The notes beneath the pieces were generated by a model. That model was not told where the DNA came from. It made no database searches and saw only the letters and a program-made list of their open reading frames with translations. Positions 36,173-44,311 of a DNA stretch of 64,000 nt are shown here, in pieces; position 1 is the stretch's first letter; each line of letters starts with the position of its first letter. A program made the position numbers and the translations under genes. The stretch is taken from the NCBI GenBank assembly GCA_015295985.1, contig DVDX01000073.1, positions 1 to 64,000 of the forward strand, in the 5' to 3' direction. The stretch is from Synechococcus sp. M44_DOE_062. Lineage in GTDB: Bacteria; Cyanobacteriota; Cyanobacteriia; Thermostichales; Thermostichaceae.

Positions 36173-37546
36173 ATGGCAATGGTGCCTCTGCCGGGTTTGG
36201 CGGAAATGGTGGAGATGATCTCGCGGGAGCGCAACTTGCCCCGCCATGTGGTCACCGACGCCCTGCGAGAGGCCCTGCTCAAGGGCTACGAACGCTACCG
36301 CAAAACCATCCAGCGAGATGTGGTCTTTGCAGAAGACCACTTCCGAAACTTTGATGTGGAGTTGAATGTGGAGGCAGGAGGCTTTCGCGTTTTGGCCACC
36401 AAAGCCATCGTTGAGCAGGTACAGGATCCGGATCACGAGATCTCTCTATACGATGTGCAGCAGGATTACCCAGAAGCCGAAGTGGGCTGGGAAGTCACGG
36501 ATGATGTCACCCCACAACAGGCGGAATTTGGCCGCATGGCGGCCATCCAAACCAAGCAGGTGCTGGCGCAAAAGTTACGGGATCAGCAGCGCCGTCTGAT
36601 TCAGGAAGAGTTCCGCGATCTGGAAAAAACCGTACTGCAGGCACGGGTGCTGCGCACGGAGCGGCAGACGGTGATTATGTCGGTATCCAGCGGTTTCGGA
36701 CAGCCTGAGGTGGAGGCAGAACTGCCCAAGAAGGAGCAGTTGGCCAGCGATCGCTACACCCCCAACACGGTGATGAAGGTTTATCTCAAGGAAGTTCATG
36801 GGGGATCCCGGCGGGGGCCACAGCTTTTGGTTTCCCGGGCCGATGCCGGCTTGGTGGTGAACCTGTTCGCCAACGAGGTGCCGGAGATTGAAGAGGATAT
36901 CGTGCGGATTGTGGCGGTGGCGCGGGAGGCCAACCCCCCTTCTCGAAATGTGGGGCCACGTACCAAGATCGCGGTCGATACGGTGGAGCGGGATGTGGAT
37001 CCGGTGGGGGCTTGTATTGGCGCGAGGGGATCCCGGATTCAGGCGGTGGTAGCAGAGCTGCGCAATGAGAAAATCGATGTCATCCGCTGGTCACCAGACC
37101 CAGCCACTTACATTGCCAATGCCCTCAGCCCGGCCAAGGTGGTGGAGGTGCGGCTGGTGGATCCGGAAATCCAGCAGGCCCATGTGTTGGTCAACAGCGA
37201 CCAGCTCAGTTTGGCCATCGGCAAAGAGGGGCAAAATGTGCGCCTGGCAGCCCGCCTCACCGGTTGGAAAATCGACATCAAGGAAGTGGAGAGCTACCGC
37301 GCAGCGCTGGAGGAGGCCCAAGCGCAAGGATTGCCTTATCCCTTCATCACTCCAGCAGCACTGGAGCGCTTCCGACGGCGGGCCGAACGGGCTGCTTTGG
37401 GCCTAGAGGATGAAGAATACGAAGAAAAGCGCCGCTTGGAGGAAGAGGAGCTGGCGGGGGACGATAGGCTGGAGGAAGGCTGGGCTGAGGAAGACGAGGA
37501 CTTCGACTACGACGCTGAGTTCGACATTGCCCAACCCAAAGGGTGA
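36173..37546 (+). CDS. nusA: Transcription termination/antitermination factor NusA
   Basis: RNA polymerase-binding elongation factor, 457 residues. Domains: N-terminal polymerase-binding domain (about 1-130), S1 domain (about 140-210), KH1/KH2 (about 215-360, with [19 protein letters not shown] and [19 protein letters not shown]). A highly acidic C-terminal tail replaces the E. coli-type AR repeats. ATG 36173 is selected because AGGAGG lies nine bases upstream (36158-36163), better placed than GTG at 36167. Unlike the usual rimP-nusA-ylxR-infB order, ubiX follows instead. Confidence 0.95.
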   Translation: MAMVPLPGLAEMVEMISRERNLPRHVVTDALREALLKGYERYRKTIQRDVVFAEDHFRNFDVELNVEAGGFRVLATKAIVEQVQDPDHEISLYDVQQDYPEAEVGWEVTDDVTPQQAEFGRMAAIQTKQVLAQKLRDQQRRLIQEEFRDLEKTVLQARVLRTERQTVIMSVSSGFGQPEVEAELPKKEQLASDRYTPNTVMKVYLKEVHGGSRRGPQLLVSRADAGLVVNLFANEVPEIEEDIVRIVAVAREANPPSRNVGPRTKIAVDTVERDVDPVGACIGARGSRIQAVVAELRNEKIDVIRWSPDPATYIANALSPAKVVEVRLVDPEIQQAHVLVNSDQLSLAIGKEGQNVRLAARLTGWKIDIKEVESYRAALEEAQAQGLPYPFITPAALERFRRRAERAALGLEDEEYEEKRRLEEEELAGDDRLEEGWAEEDEDFDYDAEFDIAQPKG

Positions 37547-37621
37547 GGCCCAGGATCCCCTGAGCAGGCGAGGGACAGCTCCCCTCGCTAGACTTGAGCA
37601 GAAGACGTTCCCCAACAGCCC

Positions 37622-38269
37622 TTGACATCCTCTCTGCCCATCATCCTTGGCGTATCAGGCGCTTCAGGGATGCTCTATGCTGTGCGTGCTCTGCATGTTC
37701 TGCTCAACCTGGGCTACCACGTCGAAGTGGTGGTCTCTAAAGCGGCCTATCAGGTGTGGCAGGGAGAACAAGGGGTGCTGCTGCCGACAGACCCCCGCGA
37801 GCAGGCCCACTTTTGGCGACAACAAGCCGAAAGCAGCGGTGGATCCCTGGTTTGTCATCGCTGGCAGGATGTGGGGGCAACCATTGCCAGTGGCTCCTAC
37901 CGCACCCAAGGGATGTTGGTGATCCCGTGCAGCATGGGTACAGTTGCCAAGTTGGCTGCCGGCTTGAGTTCGGATCTGCTGGAGCGGGCTGCCGATGTGC
38001 AGCTCAAGGAGGGACGACGCTTGGTGGTGGTGCCGCGGGAAACCCCCTTTAGCCTGATTCACCTGCGCAACTTGACCACCCTGGCAGAAGCAGGGGCGCG
38101 CATTGTTCCGGCCATTCCGGCTTGGTACCACCAGCCGCGCACCATCTTGGACTTGGTAGATTTTGTGGTGGTGAAGGCGTTGGATCAGTTCGGTATTGAT
38201 GGCGATCTCATTCGCCGCTGGCAGGGAATGCGCCAGCATCAGATCCTCAAGCTGCCCTCTGAACTTTAA
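37622..38269 (+). CDS. ubiX: Flavin prenyltransferase UbiX
   Basis: Makes prenylated FMN, the cofactor of UbiD-family decarboxylases. The 215 residues carry the N-terminal flavin-binding ILGVSGASGMLYAVRAL, the Ser-rich IASGSYRTQGMLVIPCSMGTVAKLAAGLS region and VVPRETPFSLIHLRNL, all characteristic. The start is TTG at 37622 with a weak ribosome-binding region; no ATG fits the conserved N-terminus. It lies 75 bp after nusA. The cognate UbiD is not in this window; in cyanobacteria it is expected to act in plastoquinone-precursor decarboxylation. Confidence 0.9.
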   Translation: MTSSLPIILGVSGASGMLYAVRALHVLLNLGYHVEVVVSKAAYQVWQGEQGVLLPTDPREQAHFWRQQAESSGGSLVCHRWQDVGATIASGSYRTQGMLVIPCSMGTVAKLAAGLSSDLLERAADVQLKEGRRLVVVPRETPFSLIHLRNLTTLAEAGARIVPAIPAWYHQPRTILDLVDFVVVKALDQFGIDGDLIRRWQGMRQHQILKLPSEL

Positions 38270-38348
38270 AGTGGGATCCCTTTTCCCGGCAGGAAGCTTG
38301 GATTTGACTTGGGGGTATTCCAACCTAGGGAGTGCCCCATGTTGATGC

Positions 38349-38386
38349 CCCTCACCCCCAGCCCCTCTCCCAAGGAAGAGGGGAGT
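38349..38386. repeat. C-rich dispersed repeat with short hairpin arms
   Basis: CCCTCACCCCCAGCCCCTCT is followed by CCCAAGGAAGAGGGGAG, whose GAGGGG arm can pair with CCCCTC. This is the best-preserved copy in the window. It lies in the spacer between ubiX and the convergent hydrolase gene. Confidence 0.75.
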
Positions 38387-38484
38387 TGGTTCTGGGTCAA
38401 TCAGGCAGTGCAATCAACAGTTTCGCTGCTGTTGGGAGGGACGTTGCTACATCTTGCCGGGAATAGCTCAAATAACTTGCTGAA

Positions 38485-39594
38485 CTATCTGGCCAGGGGA
38501 TCCCGCTGAAGGTGGGTGGGCAGGTCAGGGCAGGTCTCCAAACTGGCCGCCCATTCCCCGATGAGGGTGTTGACCCAGTGGGGCAGCTCGTCGTGGGCAC
38601 AGTGGCCTACTCCTGGCAACTTCACCAAGGTGAGGGCAGGTTGCCAGCGCTTAAATTGGTCTGCCAAAAAACTGGGCACAGCCGGATCTTCTTGGCCCCA
38701 GAGCAGCAAGATGGGCATTTTTAGGGTAGGCAGTAGGCGCTTGGGGCTGTCGAAGCGGCGGCAGAGAATGGCCCTCAGGCTATCCAAAAACACGTGGGCT
38801 GCCCCCGGCTCAAAGGCTGGCCTCTGGAAGATCTGCACCAGCTCGTCATCCACCTGCTCATCCCGTTTGTAGACATTTTTAATCCAAGCCCGCAGCACCT
38901 CGGTTTGCCGCAGCCAGTTGAACAGGTGGGGATAGGTGAGTGGGCAACCCAACACAGCCAGGATCCCATCGCAAAGGGCCTGCACCAAGACATCCCAGGG
39001 AGGGGGTAATTCTTCGGGGTGAGGCCCATCGGCACAACTGATCAAGCACAAGCCTTTCACCATTTGGGGATAGCGGGCGGCGGCAATTACCCCCACCAAG
39101 CCTCCAATGGAGTGACCCACCAGGATGCTGGGCTGCTGGATGTGAGTTTGCCAAAACTCGTACACCTGCTCTACCCACAGATCAACGCTGTAGGCGATCT
39201 CCGGCTTGGCACTCTTGCCAAATCCCAGCAAGTCAAGGGCATAGACGGAGCGCTGGGATCCCAGAGGGACAATGTTGTGACGCCAATGGCCCACCGAGGC
39301 CCCAAATCCATGGATCAAAAGGGCCGGAGCTGCCGTTAAGTTGACTACACCGGCAAGGGTTTGGGCGCGACTGGGGGTGTAGGTGAAATGGATGGGCCAG
39401 CCCCGCCAATGCCAGGTTTGGGAGTAGCCGTAGCGAGGCAAAGCTGACAAGGGATCCCTGTCGCTGCCCGTTGGGGGAGGGGAGGGCGCATCAACGGAGG
39501 AAAAACCGGGATCGCCAACGCGAGCAGAAGGGGAAGGATGGGAGTTGAGTCCGTGCAAGGGAGGAGTAGGTGAAAACAATGGGCTCATCTCCAA
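38485..39594 (-). CDS. Alpha/beta-hydrolase fold protein
   Basis: 369-residue alpha/beta hydrolase with an N-terminal Pro/Ser-rich extension of about 50 residues. The oxyanion region is LLIHGFGASVGHWRHN, the nucleophile elbow is GHSIGG with Ser as nucleophile, the acid is probably Asp in LLWGQEDPAVP, and the catalytic His is in GVGHCAHDE. Such proteins in cyanobacteria and plants include pheophytinase-like and haloalkane-dehalogenase-like esterases; the substrate cannot be named. No obvious operon partner. Confidence 0.85.
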   Translation of the reverse strand: MEMSPLFSPTPPLHGLNSHPSPSARVGDPGFSSVDAPSPPPTGSDRDPLSALPRYGYSQTWHWRGWPIHFTYTPSRAQTLAGVVNLTAAPALLIHGFGASVGHWRHNIVPLGSQRSVYALDLLGFGKSAKPEIAYSVDLWVEQVYEFWQTHIQQPSILVGHSIGGLVGVIAAARYPQMVKGLCLISCADGPHPEELPPPWDVLVQALCDGILAVLGCPLTYPHLFNWLRQTEVLRAWIKNVYKRDEQVDDELVQIFQRPAFEPGAAHVFLDSLRAILCRRFDSPKRLLPTLKMPILLLWGQEDPAVPSFLADQFKRWQPALTLVKLPGVGHCAHDELPHWVNTLIGEWAASLETCPDLPTHLQRDPLAR

Positions 39595-39682
39595 TGTAGG
39601 CTAGACCCATCTTAGTGGTTTCCTCAGATCGTCTAAGACGGACTTTGCCACCGGTTCTTCTACTCTTCTAAGACATGCCAGC

Positions 39683-40336
39683 ATGACTGTGTCCCCGACT
39701 CCAGACCCGATGGATAAAGCCTTCGGGATAGACCCGATTACCGCCGCCAGCTTTCGCCAGATCGATCAAGAGATCGGCCCCCACCCCTGGCAAGGGATCC
39801 CTTATGAGGTGGTGCGCCGCGCCATTCATGCCACTGCCGACTTTGAGCTGCGGGATCGCTTTTTCTTCAGCCCCAACGCCGTTGAGCAAGCCCTGGCAGC
39901 CCTGCGGCAAAAGCAGCCTGTCATTGTCGATGTCAGGATGGTGGCAGCCGGGATCCAGTCAGGTCTAAAAGTACAAGGGATCCCCCTCTATTGCGCTTTG
40001 GACTGGGTGGAGGAGCCCCGTTGGCCCGGTCAAACCCGTGCCGCCAATGGGATGGTGAACTTAGCACGCCGCCATCCGGAAGCCCTGTTTGTCGTCGGCA
40101 ATGCCCCCACTGCACTGCTGGCTTTGGTGGAGGAGATTCGGGCGCAGCGGGCCAAGCCGACCTTGGTGATTGGAGTACCGGTGGGATTTGTGGCGGTGGA
40201 AGAGGCCAAGCAGGCGTTGGCACAAACGGATGTTCCCCAGATTCGCGTAGAGGGCCGCAAAGGCGGATCCCCAGTTGCCGCTGCCGTTGTCAATGCCCTT
40301 CTCCTAGCAGCTCAGCGGGATCCCATCCCCGACTGA
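39683..40336 (+). CDS. cobH: Precorrin-8X methylmutase
   Basis: Corrin-ring enzyme (CobH/CbiC) that moves a methyl group from C11 to C12, giving hydrogenobyrinate or cobyrinate. The 217 residues include HPITAAS-like DPITAASFRQIDQEIG, the catalytic His in VRRAIHATADFE, VDVRMVAAGI, and the C-terminal VIGVPVGFVAVEEAKQAL. Thirty-seven bp downstream lies a coiled-coil gene that abuts cbiET, so the three are probably one transcription unit for cobalamin synthesis. Confidence 0.94.
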   Translation: MTVSPTPDPMDKAFGIDPITAASFRQIDQEIGPHPWQGIPYEVVRRAIHATADFELRDRFFFSPNAVEQALAALRQKQPVIVDVRMVAAGIQSGLKVQGIPLYCALDWVEEPRWPGQTRAANGMVNLARRHPEALFVVGNAPTALLALVEEIRAQRAKPTLVIGVPVGFVAVEEAKQALAQTDVPQIRVEGRKGGSPVAAAVVNALLLAAQRDPIPD

Positions 40337-40373
40337 CTAGAATTGGATTGGAAGGGTATCTTCAGACTTTCCC

Positions 40374-40958
40374 ATGACCCCAGAACAAGAGGAGTGGCTG
40401 ATCCGCAACCTTCAGCAACAACAAGAGCAAATCCAAGAAATGCGGGCCGCACAGCAGCGGTCTGCCGAGCGCTTTGAGGCGCAAATGGCCGAGATGCGGC
40501 AGGGATTTGCAGCCCAAATCTCCGAGATACGAGAGGGATTCGCAGCTCAGATAGCTGAGATACGGGCCGAGCAGCAGCGGTCTGCTGAGCGCTTTGAGGT
40601 GCAAATGGCCGAGATGAGGGCTGAACGCCAAGCCGCAGAGGCTCAATTTCAAATCGAGATCCAAGAAATCAGGGCGTTAATTCAACACAACCAGGAGCGA
40701 ATTCGACAGAACGAAGAGCGGGGAGATGAGCTGGAGGTGGCCATACAGGAGTGCCGCCGGGATATGCAGGCCGGGTTTGCAGAACTGAGGGAAGCGCAAG
40801 CCATGATGATGGAGCAATTTCGGGAGCGGGATGGCCGCCCAATCGAGGCTCAACTCAGCTTTATTCGCGAGATGCGAGAAATGCAACGGGAAGTGGCAGA
40901 GCTGCGACTGGATTTTCTCAATCCCATGCGCCAATACCACCCGCCTGTCGAACGTTAA
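40374..40958 (+). CDS. Coiled-coil hypothetical protein with internal repeats (194 aa)
   Basis: Almost entirely charged alpha-helical coiled coil with no Cys or recognisable domain. A 19-residue block, QQRSAERFEAQMAEMR with its neighbours, occurs twice (about residues 25-45 and 63-83). Between them are two 11-residue units (GFAAQISEIRE, GFAAQIAEIRA). The 11-residue period suggests a hendecad-type coiled coil. Repeats are also obvious at the DNA level (CAGCAGCGGTCTGC), so internal duplication is recent. It is 37 bp after cobH, and its TAA directly abuts the ATG of cbiET. No function can be inferred. Confidence 0.72.
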   Translation: MTPEQEEWLIRNLQQQQEQIQEMRAAQQRSAERFEAQMAEMRQGFAAQISEIREGFAAQIAEIRAEQQRSAERFEVQMAEMRAERQAAEAQFQIEIQEIRALIQHNQERIRQNEERGDELEVAIQECRRDMQAGFAELREAQAMMMEQFRERDGRPIEAQLSFIREMREMQREVAELRLDFLNPMRQYHPPVER

Positions 40959-42218
40959 ATGGCTACGGCAGCGCCCGGCTGGTCACCTCAGCTGGCAGTT
41001 GTAGGGGTAGCGGGGGATGGCTCTGTGGCTTCCTGGGGGATCCCCCCCCTTTCCCAAGCCAAGGTCTTGGCAGGAGCCCCTCATCTGCTCCGGCACTTTG
41101 CCGATCATCCAGCCCGCAAGATCCCCCTCACCGGGCCGGTGGAAAGCTGGATCCCACTTTTGCAGCAGGAGATGGCTCAGGGATCCCTAGTCTTGTTGGC
41201 CAGCGGGGATCCGCTTTTTTTCGGGATTGGGCGCCTGCTGACGGAATATTTCCCGGCGGAGCAACTGGCTTTTTACCCCCAAGTCAGCTCAGTGCAGTTG
41301 GCCCTGAACCGCTTGCAGATTCCCTGGCAGGAGGCAACCGTTGTCAGCCTGCATGGCCGAGGGGTGGAGCGGCTGCAGGACGCTCTCAAACAAGGATCCC
41401 CCCTCATCGTGGTTCTGACCGATCCGGAGCATACGCCGATGGCCTTGGCCCGCTTTATCTCCGACCTGCGGCTGCCGGTGCGCTACCAAGCCTGGGTCTG
41501 TAGCCAACTGGGATCCCCTCAAGAACAGATCGTGCCTCTCCTGGAAGGTCAGAATCCATCCTTCCCCAACCCCAACCTGGTGGTGCTGCGACGGGTGGAG
41601 CCGGAGCCAGATCCCCATCGCTGGCCTTTGGTAGGGATCCCGGACGACCAGTTCTACACCTTTCCCGATCAGCCCGGCTTGATGACCAAGCAGCCCACCC
41701 GCCTGCTCACCTTGGGATCCCTGCAGCTTCCCCAGGAGGGCGTGGTGTGGGATATTGGTGCCGGCACCGGCTCGGTGGCCGTCGAAATAGCCCGTCTTTC
41801 CTCCCAACTGCAGGTGTACGCTGTTGAGCGGAATGCCACCGGCATCTGTCTGATTCGGCGCAACCGGCAACGCTTTGGCCTGGAGAACCTGCAAGTCATC
41901 CCAGGAACAGCCCCCCAAGTGTTGGCCGACCTGCCGGATCCGGATCGGGTGGTGCTGGGTGGCGGCGGCAAAGGGATCTGCGATCTGCTGCCGGTGGTGG
42001 CAGCCCGCCTACGGCCTGAGGGGATCTTAGTGGCCAACTTCGCTACCCTGGAAACCTGCAGCGAAGCCCTGCAATGGCTGCGTTCGCGCGGCTGGCAAGT
42101 CCGAGTGGATCACGTTCAGATCTCCCGCTCCGCCCCCCTGGCCGAGGGCACCCGCTTTGCCCCCCTGAACCCGGTTTACTTGCTGCAGGGGATCCCTTCA
42201 AACTCGGAATCGCAGTGA
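40959..42218 (+). CDS. cobL: Precorrin-6Y C5,15-methyltransferase / decarboxylase (CbiE-CbiT fusion)
   Basis: Bifunctional cobalamin biosynthesis enzyme that methylates C5 and C15 and decarboxylates the acetate side chain. The N-terminal half is the CbiE tetrapyrrole methylase (VVGVAGDGSV, LLASGDPLFFGIGRLL, VSSVQLALNRLQIPW). The C-terminal half is the CbiT Rossmann methyltransferase (VVWDIGAGTGSVAVEIAR, VLGGGGKGICDLLPVV). At 419 residues it has the usual size of a fused protein. The ATG immediately follows the stop of the coiled-coil gene. Confidence 0.93.
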   Translation: MATAAPGWSPQLAVVGVAGDGSVASWGIPPLSQAKVLAGAPHLLRHFADHPARKIPLTGPVESWIPLLQQEMAQGSLVLLASGDPLFFGIGRLLTEYFPAEQLAFYPQVSSVQLALNRLQIPWQEATVVSLHGRGVERLQDALKQGSPLIVVLTDPEHTPMALARFISDLRLPVRYQAWVCSQLGSPQEQIVPLLEGQNPSFPNPNLVVLRRVEPEPDPHRWPLVGIPDDQFYTFPDQPGLMTKQPTRLLTLGSLQLPQEGVVWDIGAGTGSVAVEIARLSSQLQVYAVERNATGICLIRRNRQRFGLENLQVIPGTAPQVLADLPDPDRVVLGGGGKGICDLLPVVAARLRPEGILVANFATLETCSEALQWLRSRGWQVRVDHVQISRSAPLAEGTRFAPLNPVYLLQGIPSNSESQ

Positions 42219-42239
42219 ACTTCCTCGTTACTAAAAAAC

Positions 42240-42546
42240 TGGGTCTAAAGCCCTGCCCTTCTAGGGCGGCTTTGTGCTATGCCGCTCGCAGCGGCAGGGT
42301 AGTCAACCGCTCTAGAAACCCAACAGTCTCACGACTGGATGCAGCCTTGGCAGGTTTTGGAGTTGTTGTTCGCAACGGTACCTAAGGGCATTAGGGAACC
42401 GCTCCGTGCTTGCGCCAGCGGCGCGTAGCGCTTGGGGGAACGCCTGGGGAGATGAGCACCGCTGCTTTGGAAGGGCAACCGGACAGAGTAAGTGCTGTCG
42501 CAGAACCAGGAACTAGAATCCCCTGCCTTTAGGCAGGGGGGTATGT
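42240..42546 (+). mobile_element. Decayed IS200/IS605-type element (TnpB remnant)
   Basis: The right end has a perfect hairpin (CCCCTGCC-TTTA-GGCAGGGG, 42520-42539). It overlaps the last codons of a degraded frame ending EPGTRIPCL plus stop, a tail I associate with IS605-family TnpB proteins. Near the left is another hairpin (AAAGCC...GGCTTT, 42247-42273). Between them the reading frame is broken by stops and shifts and no transposase catalytic motif remains, so the element is inactive. It fills most of the otherwise gene-free 371 bp between cobL and the NYN gene. Confidence 0.65.
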
Positions 42547-42589
42547 CAACCTGCTTCCTGACTCCCCTCTCTTGGGGAGTAGGGAAAAG

Positions 42590-43189
42590 CTAGCCCTCGT
42601 CCTCCTCATCAGTGGTGAATCCTGGTCGGTACACGTAGGAGGGGGGACGGTTGGTCTTCTTGATTTGGTCTTTGATGGACTCCAGGTCGATGTAGCGATC
42701 CGCCAAGTTGATCAGTTGATCGCTGGTCATGGAACGCAAGCTGACCACCTCCACTCGCGCCCCTTGGTAGCTGACGGCATTGACCGCGTAGGCCAAGTCC
42801 CCATCGCCGCTCACCAGCACAGCCGTCTCATACCAGCGCACCAGCGACAGCATATCCACGGCAATTTCCACATCCAGGTTGGCTCTCTTGGATCCATCGG
42901 GCAACTGGGTTAGCTCTTTGGTAACCACGCGGTAGCCATTGCGGCGCATCCAGAGCAAAAACCCTTGCTGCTTTTCGTTGTTGCGATCGACGCCGGTGTA
43001 GAAAAAAGAGCGCAAAAGAGGTGACCGGCCACTCAGCGTCTTCAGCAGACGGGTGTAGTCGATCTCAATGCCCAGTTGCAGAGCGGCATAGAACAGATTG
43101 GATCCATCGATGAATATGGCCACACGCCCACGGTTGTCCTGCAAGGGATCCGCAGGCTGAAAGCCGGGATCAGGATCAAGACGCAGCAT
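42590..43189 (-). CDS. NYN-domain protein (LabA/DUF88 family)
   Basis: PIN-like NYN nuclease-fold protein, 199 residues. It shows AIFIDGSNLFYAALQLGIEIDY (first acidic cluster), NLDVEIAVDMLSL and VLVSGDGDLAYAV. These conserved Asp residues form the presumed metal site. LabA of Synechococcus elongatus, a homologue, functions in the circadian output pathway, but many family members have other roles. The ATG at 43189 starts close to the domain; the open frame to 43405 adds a Cys-rich stretch with no support. Confidence 0.85.
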   Translation of the reverse strand: MLRLDPDPGFQPADPLQDNRGRVAIFIDGSNLFYAALQLGIEIDYTRLLKTLSGRSPLLRSFFYTGVDRNNEKQQGFLLWMRRNGYRVVTKELTQLPDGSKRANLDVEIAVDMLSLVRWYETAVLVSGDGDLAYAVNAVSYQGARVEVVSLRSMTSDQLINLADRYIDLESIKDQIKKTNRPPSYVYRPGFTTDEEDEG

Positions 43190-43494
43190 TCGGGTTTTCT
43201 TCTCCAAGTTTTGACAAAAGGGCAGAAAAAAGGAGGTGTTAAATGGGTTTAATCGCCAATACAGCTTTTTCCGGCAGCACTGACTACAGCTAATGCAGAC
43301 GCCTCTTTTGGGCGATAGGGATCTTACTGCTTCCCGGAGTGATCTGCAGAATTCCCATGAAGTCGGAAAAAGCCGTGAGAGGGTGCCCCAAGCCCTGGGA
43401 CACATGATTTACCCTAGCGCAGGAGAGACGGTCCACAGAGAAGATTTCCAAAATCCTAAAGAAAAAATACTTACGATAAGGAGAGGCTTTGCGG
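43190..43494. promoter_or_regulatory. Divergent spacer with a possible mini-ORF
   Basis: About 305 bp between the divergent NYN gene and sfsA. It contains an excellent Shine-Dalgarno, AAGGAGGT (43231-43238), in front of ATG at 43244. That opens a 16-codon frame MGLIANTAFSGSTDYS ending at 43294. AAGGAGAG at 43478-43485 is the sfsA ribosome-binding site. Otherwise no gene is visible. Confidence 0.4.
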
Positions 43495-44214
43495 ATGGAG
43501 TGCAGGGATGGGCCGGTGCCTTACCGCTTTTCGCGCCCCTTGCACAGAGGGGTACTGCGCAGCCGCTACAAGCGGTTTTTGGCCGATGTGGAACTGGAAA
43601 ATGGGCAACAGATCATCGCCCATTGCCCCAACACAGGGCCGATGAGCGGGGTCTGTCAGGCCGGAGCGCCTGTGTACCTCTCCCATCACCCAGAGCCGAC
43701 ACGGAAACTGGCCTACACCTGGGAGATGATCCAGGTGGATGGGGTATGGGTGGGGATCAACACCAGCTTGCCCAATCGCCTGGTGGAATGGGGGCTGGAG
43801 CGAGGGTGGCTTCCCCAGTTGGCAGGGTTTTCTCGCTGGCAGCGGGAGGTGACCTGCGGCAAGAGCAAAATCGACTTTCTGCTGACAGGAGATGCCGGCT
43901 CCGCCTATCTGGAGGTGAAGAACACCACCTGGGCCAAGGGATCCCGTGCGCTGTTTCCCGATACGGTGACCACTCGTGGCCAAAAACACCTGGAAGATTT
44001 GATCGCGGTGCGCCAACAGGGTCAGCGTGCCCTGCTGATGTACTGGATCAATCGCGCCGATTGCACCGAGTTTGCCCCCGGCGAAGAACGGGATCCCCGC
44101 TATGCCCGTCTGTTTCGTGAGGCCCTGCAAGCCGGAGTGGAGATGTTGCCCTATCGGGTCGAGGTTTCGCCGACAGGGATCCGACCCTTGGGTTTGGCCA
44201 AAATCGTTGTCTAG
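43495..44214 (+). CDS. sfsA: SfsA family DNA/RNA-binding nuclease-like protein
   Basis: 239-residue SfsA-family protein with an N-terminal OB domain and a C-terminal nuclease-like fold. It shows RFLADVELENGQQIIAHCPN, the conserved CPNTGPMSG, WVGINTSLPN, SKIDFLL, AYLEVKNTTW and LFPDTVTTRGQKHLEDL. E. coli SfsA was found as a stimulator of maltose fermentation; the real role is uncertain. ATG at 43495 sits nine bases after AAGGAGAG, better than the TTG at 43489. Confidence 0.92.
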   Translation: MECRDGPVPYRFSRPLHRGVLRSRYKRFLADVELENGQQIIAHCPNTGPMSGVCQAGAPVYLSHHPEPTRKLAYTWEMIQVDGVWVGINTSLPNRLVEWGLERGWLPQLAGFSRWQREVTCGKSKIDFLLTGDAGSAYLEVKNTTWAKGSRALFPDTVTTRGQKHLEDLIAVRQQGQRALLMYWINRADCTEFAPGEERDPRYARLFREALQAGVEMLPYRVEVSPTGIRPLGLAKIVV

Positions 44215-44311
44215 GTACCCCAAAAGAAGGGGCAAGCTCTCTGGAAACGGCTGGGGATCGCCTATAATTCTGTTTTCTCCAGATTCTTAGTTTTCCAAGC
44301 ACTTGAGGACC

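Noticed and set aside
43293-44120. 275-codon frame overlapping sfsA
   Set aside because: It shares the region with sfsA in another frame, and sfsA has strong conserved motifs and a better ribosome-binding site.
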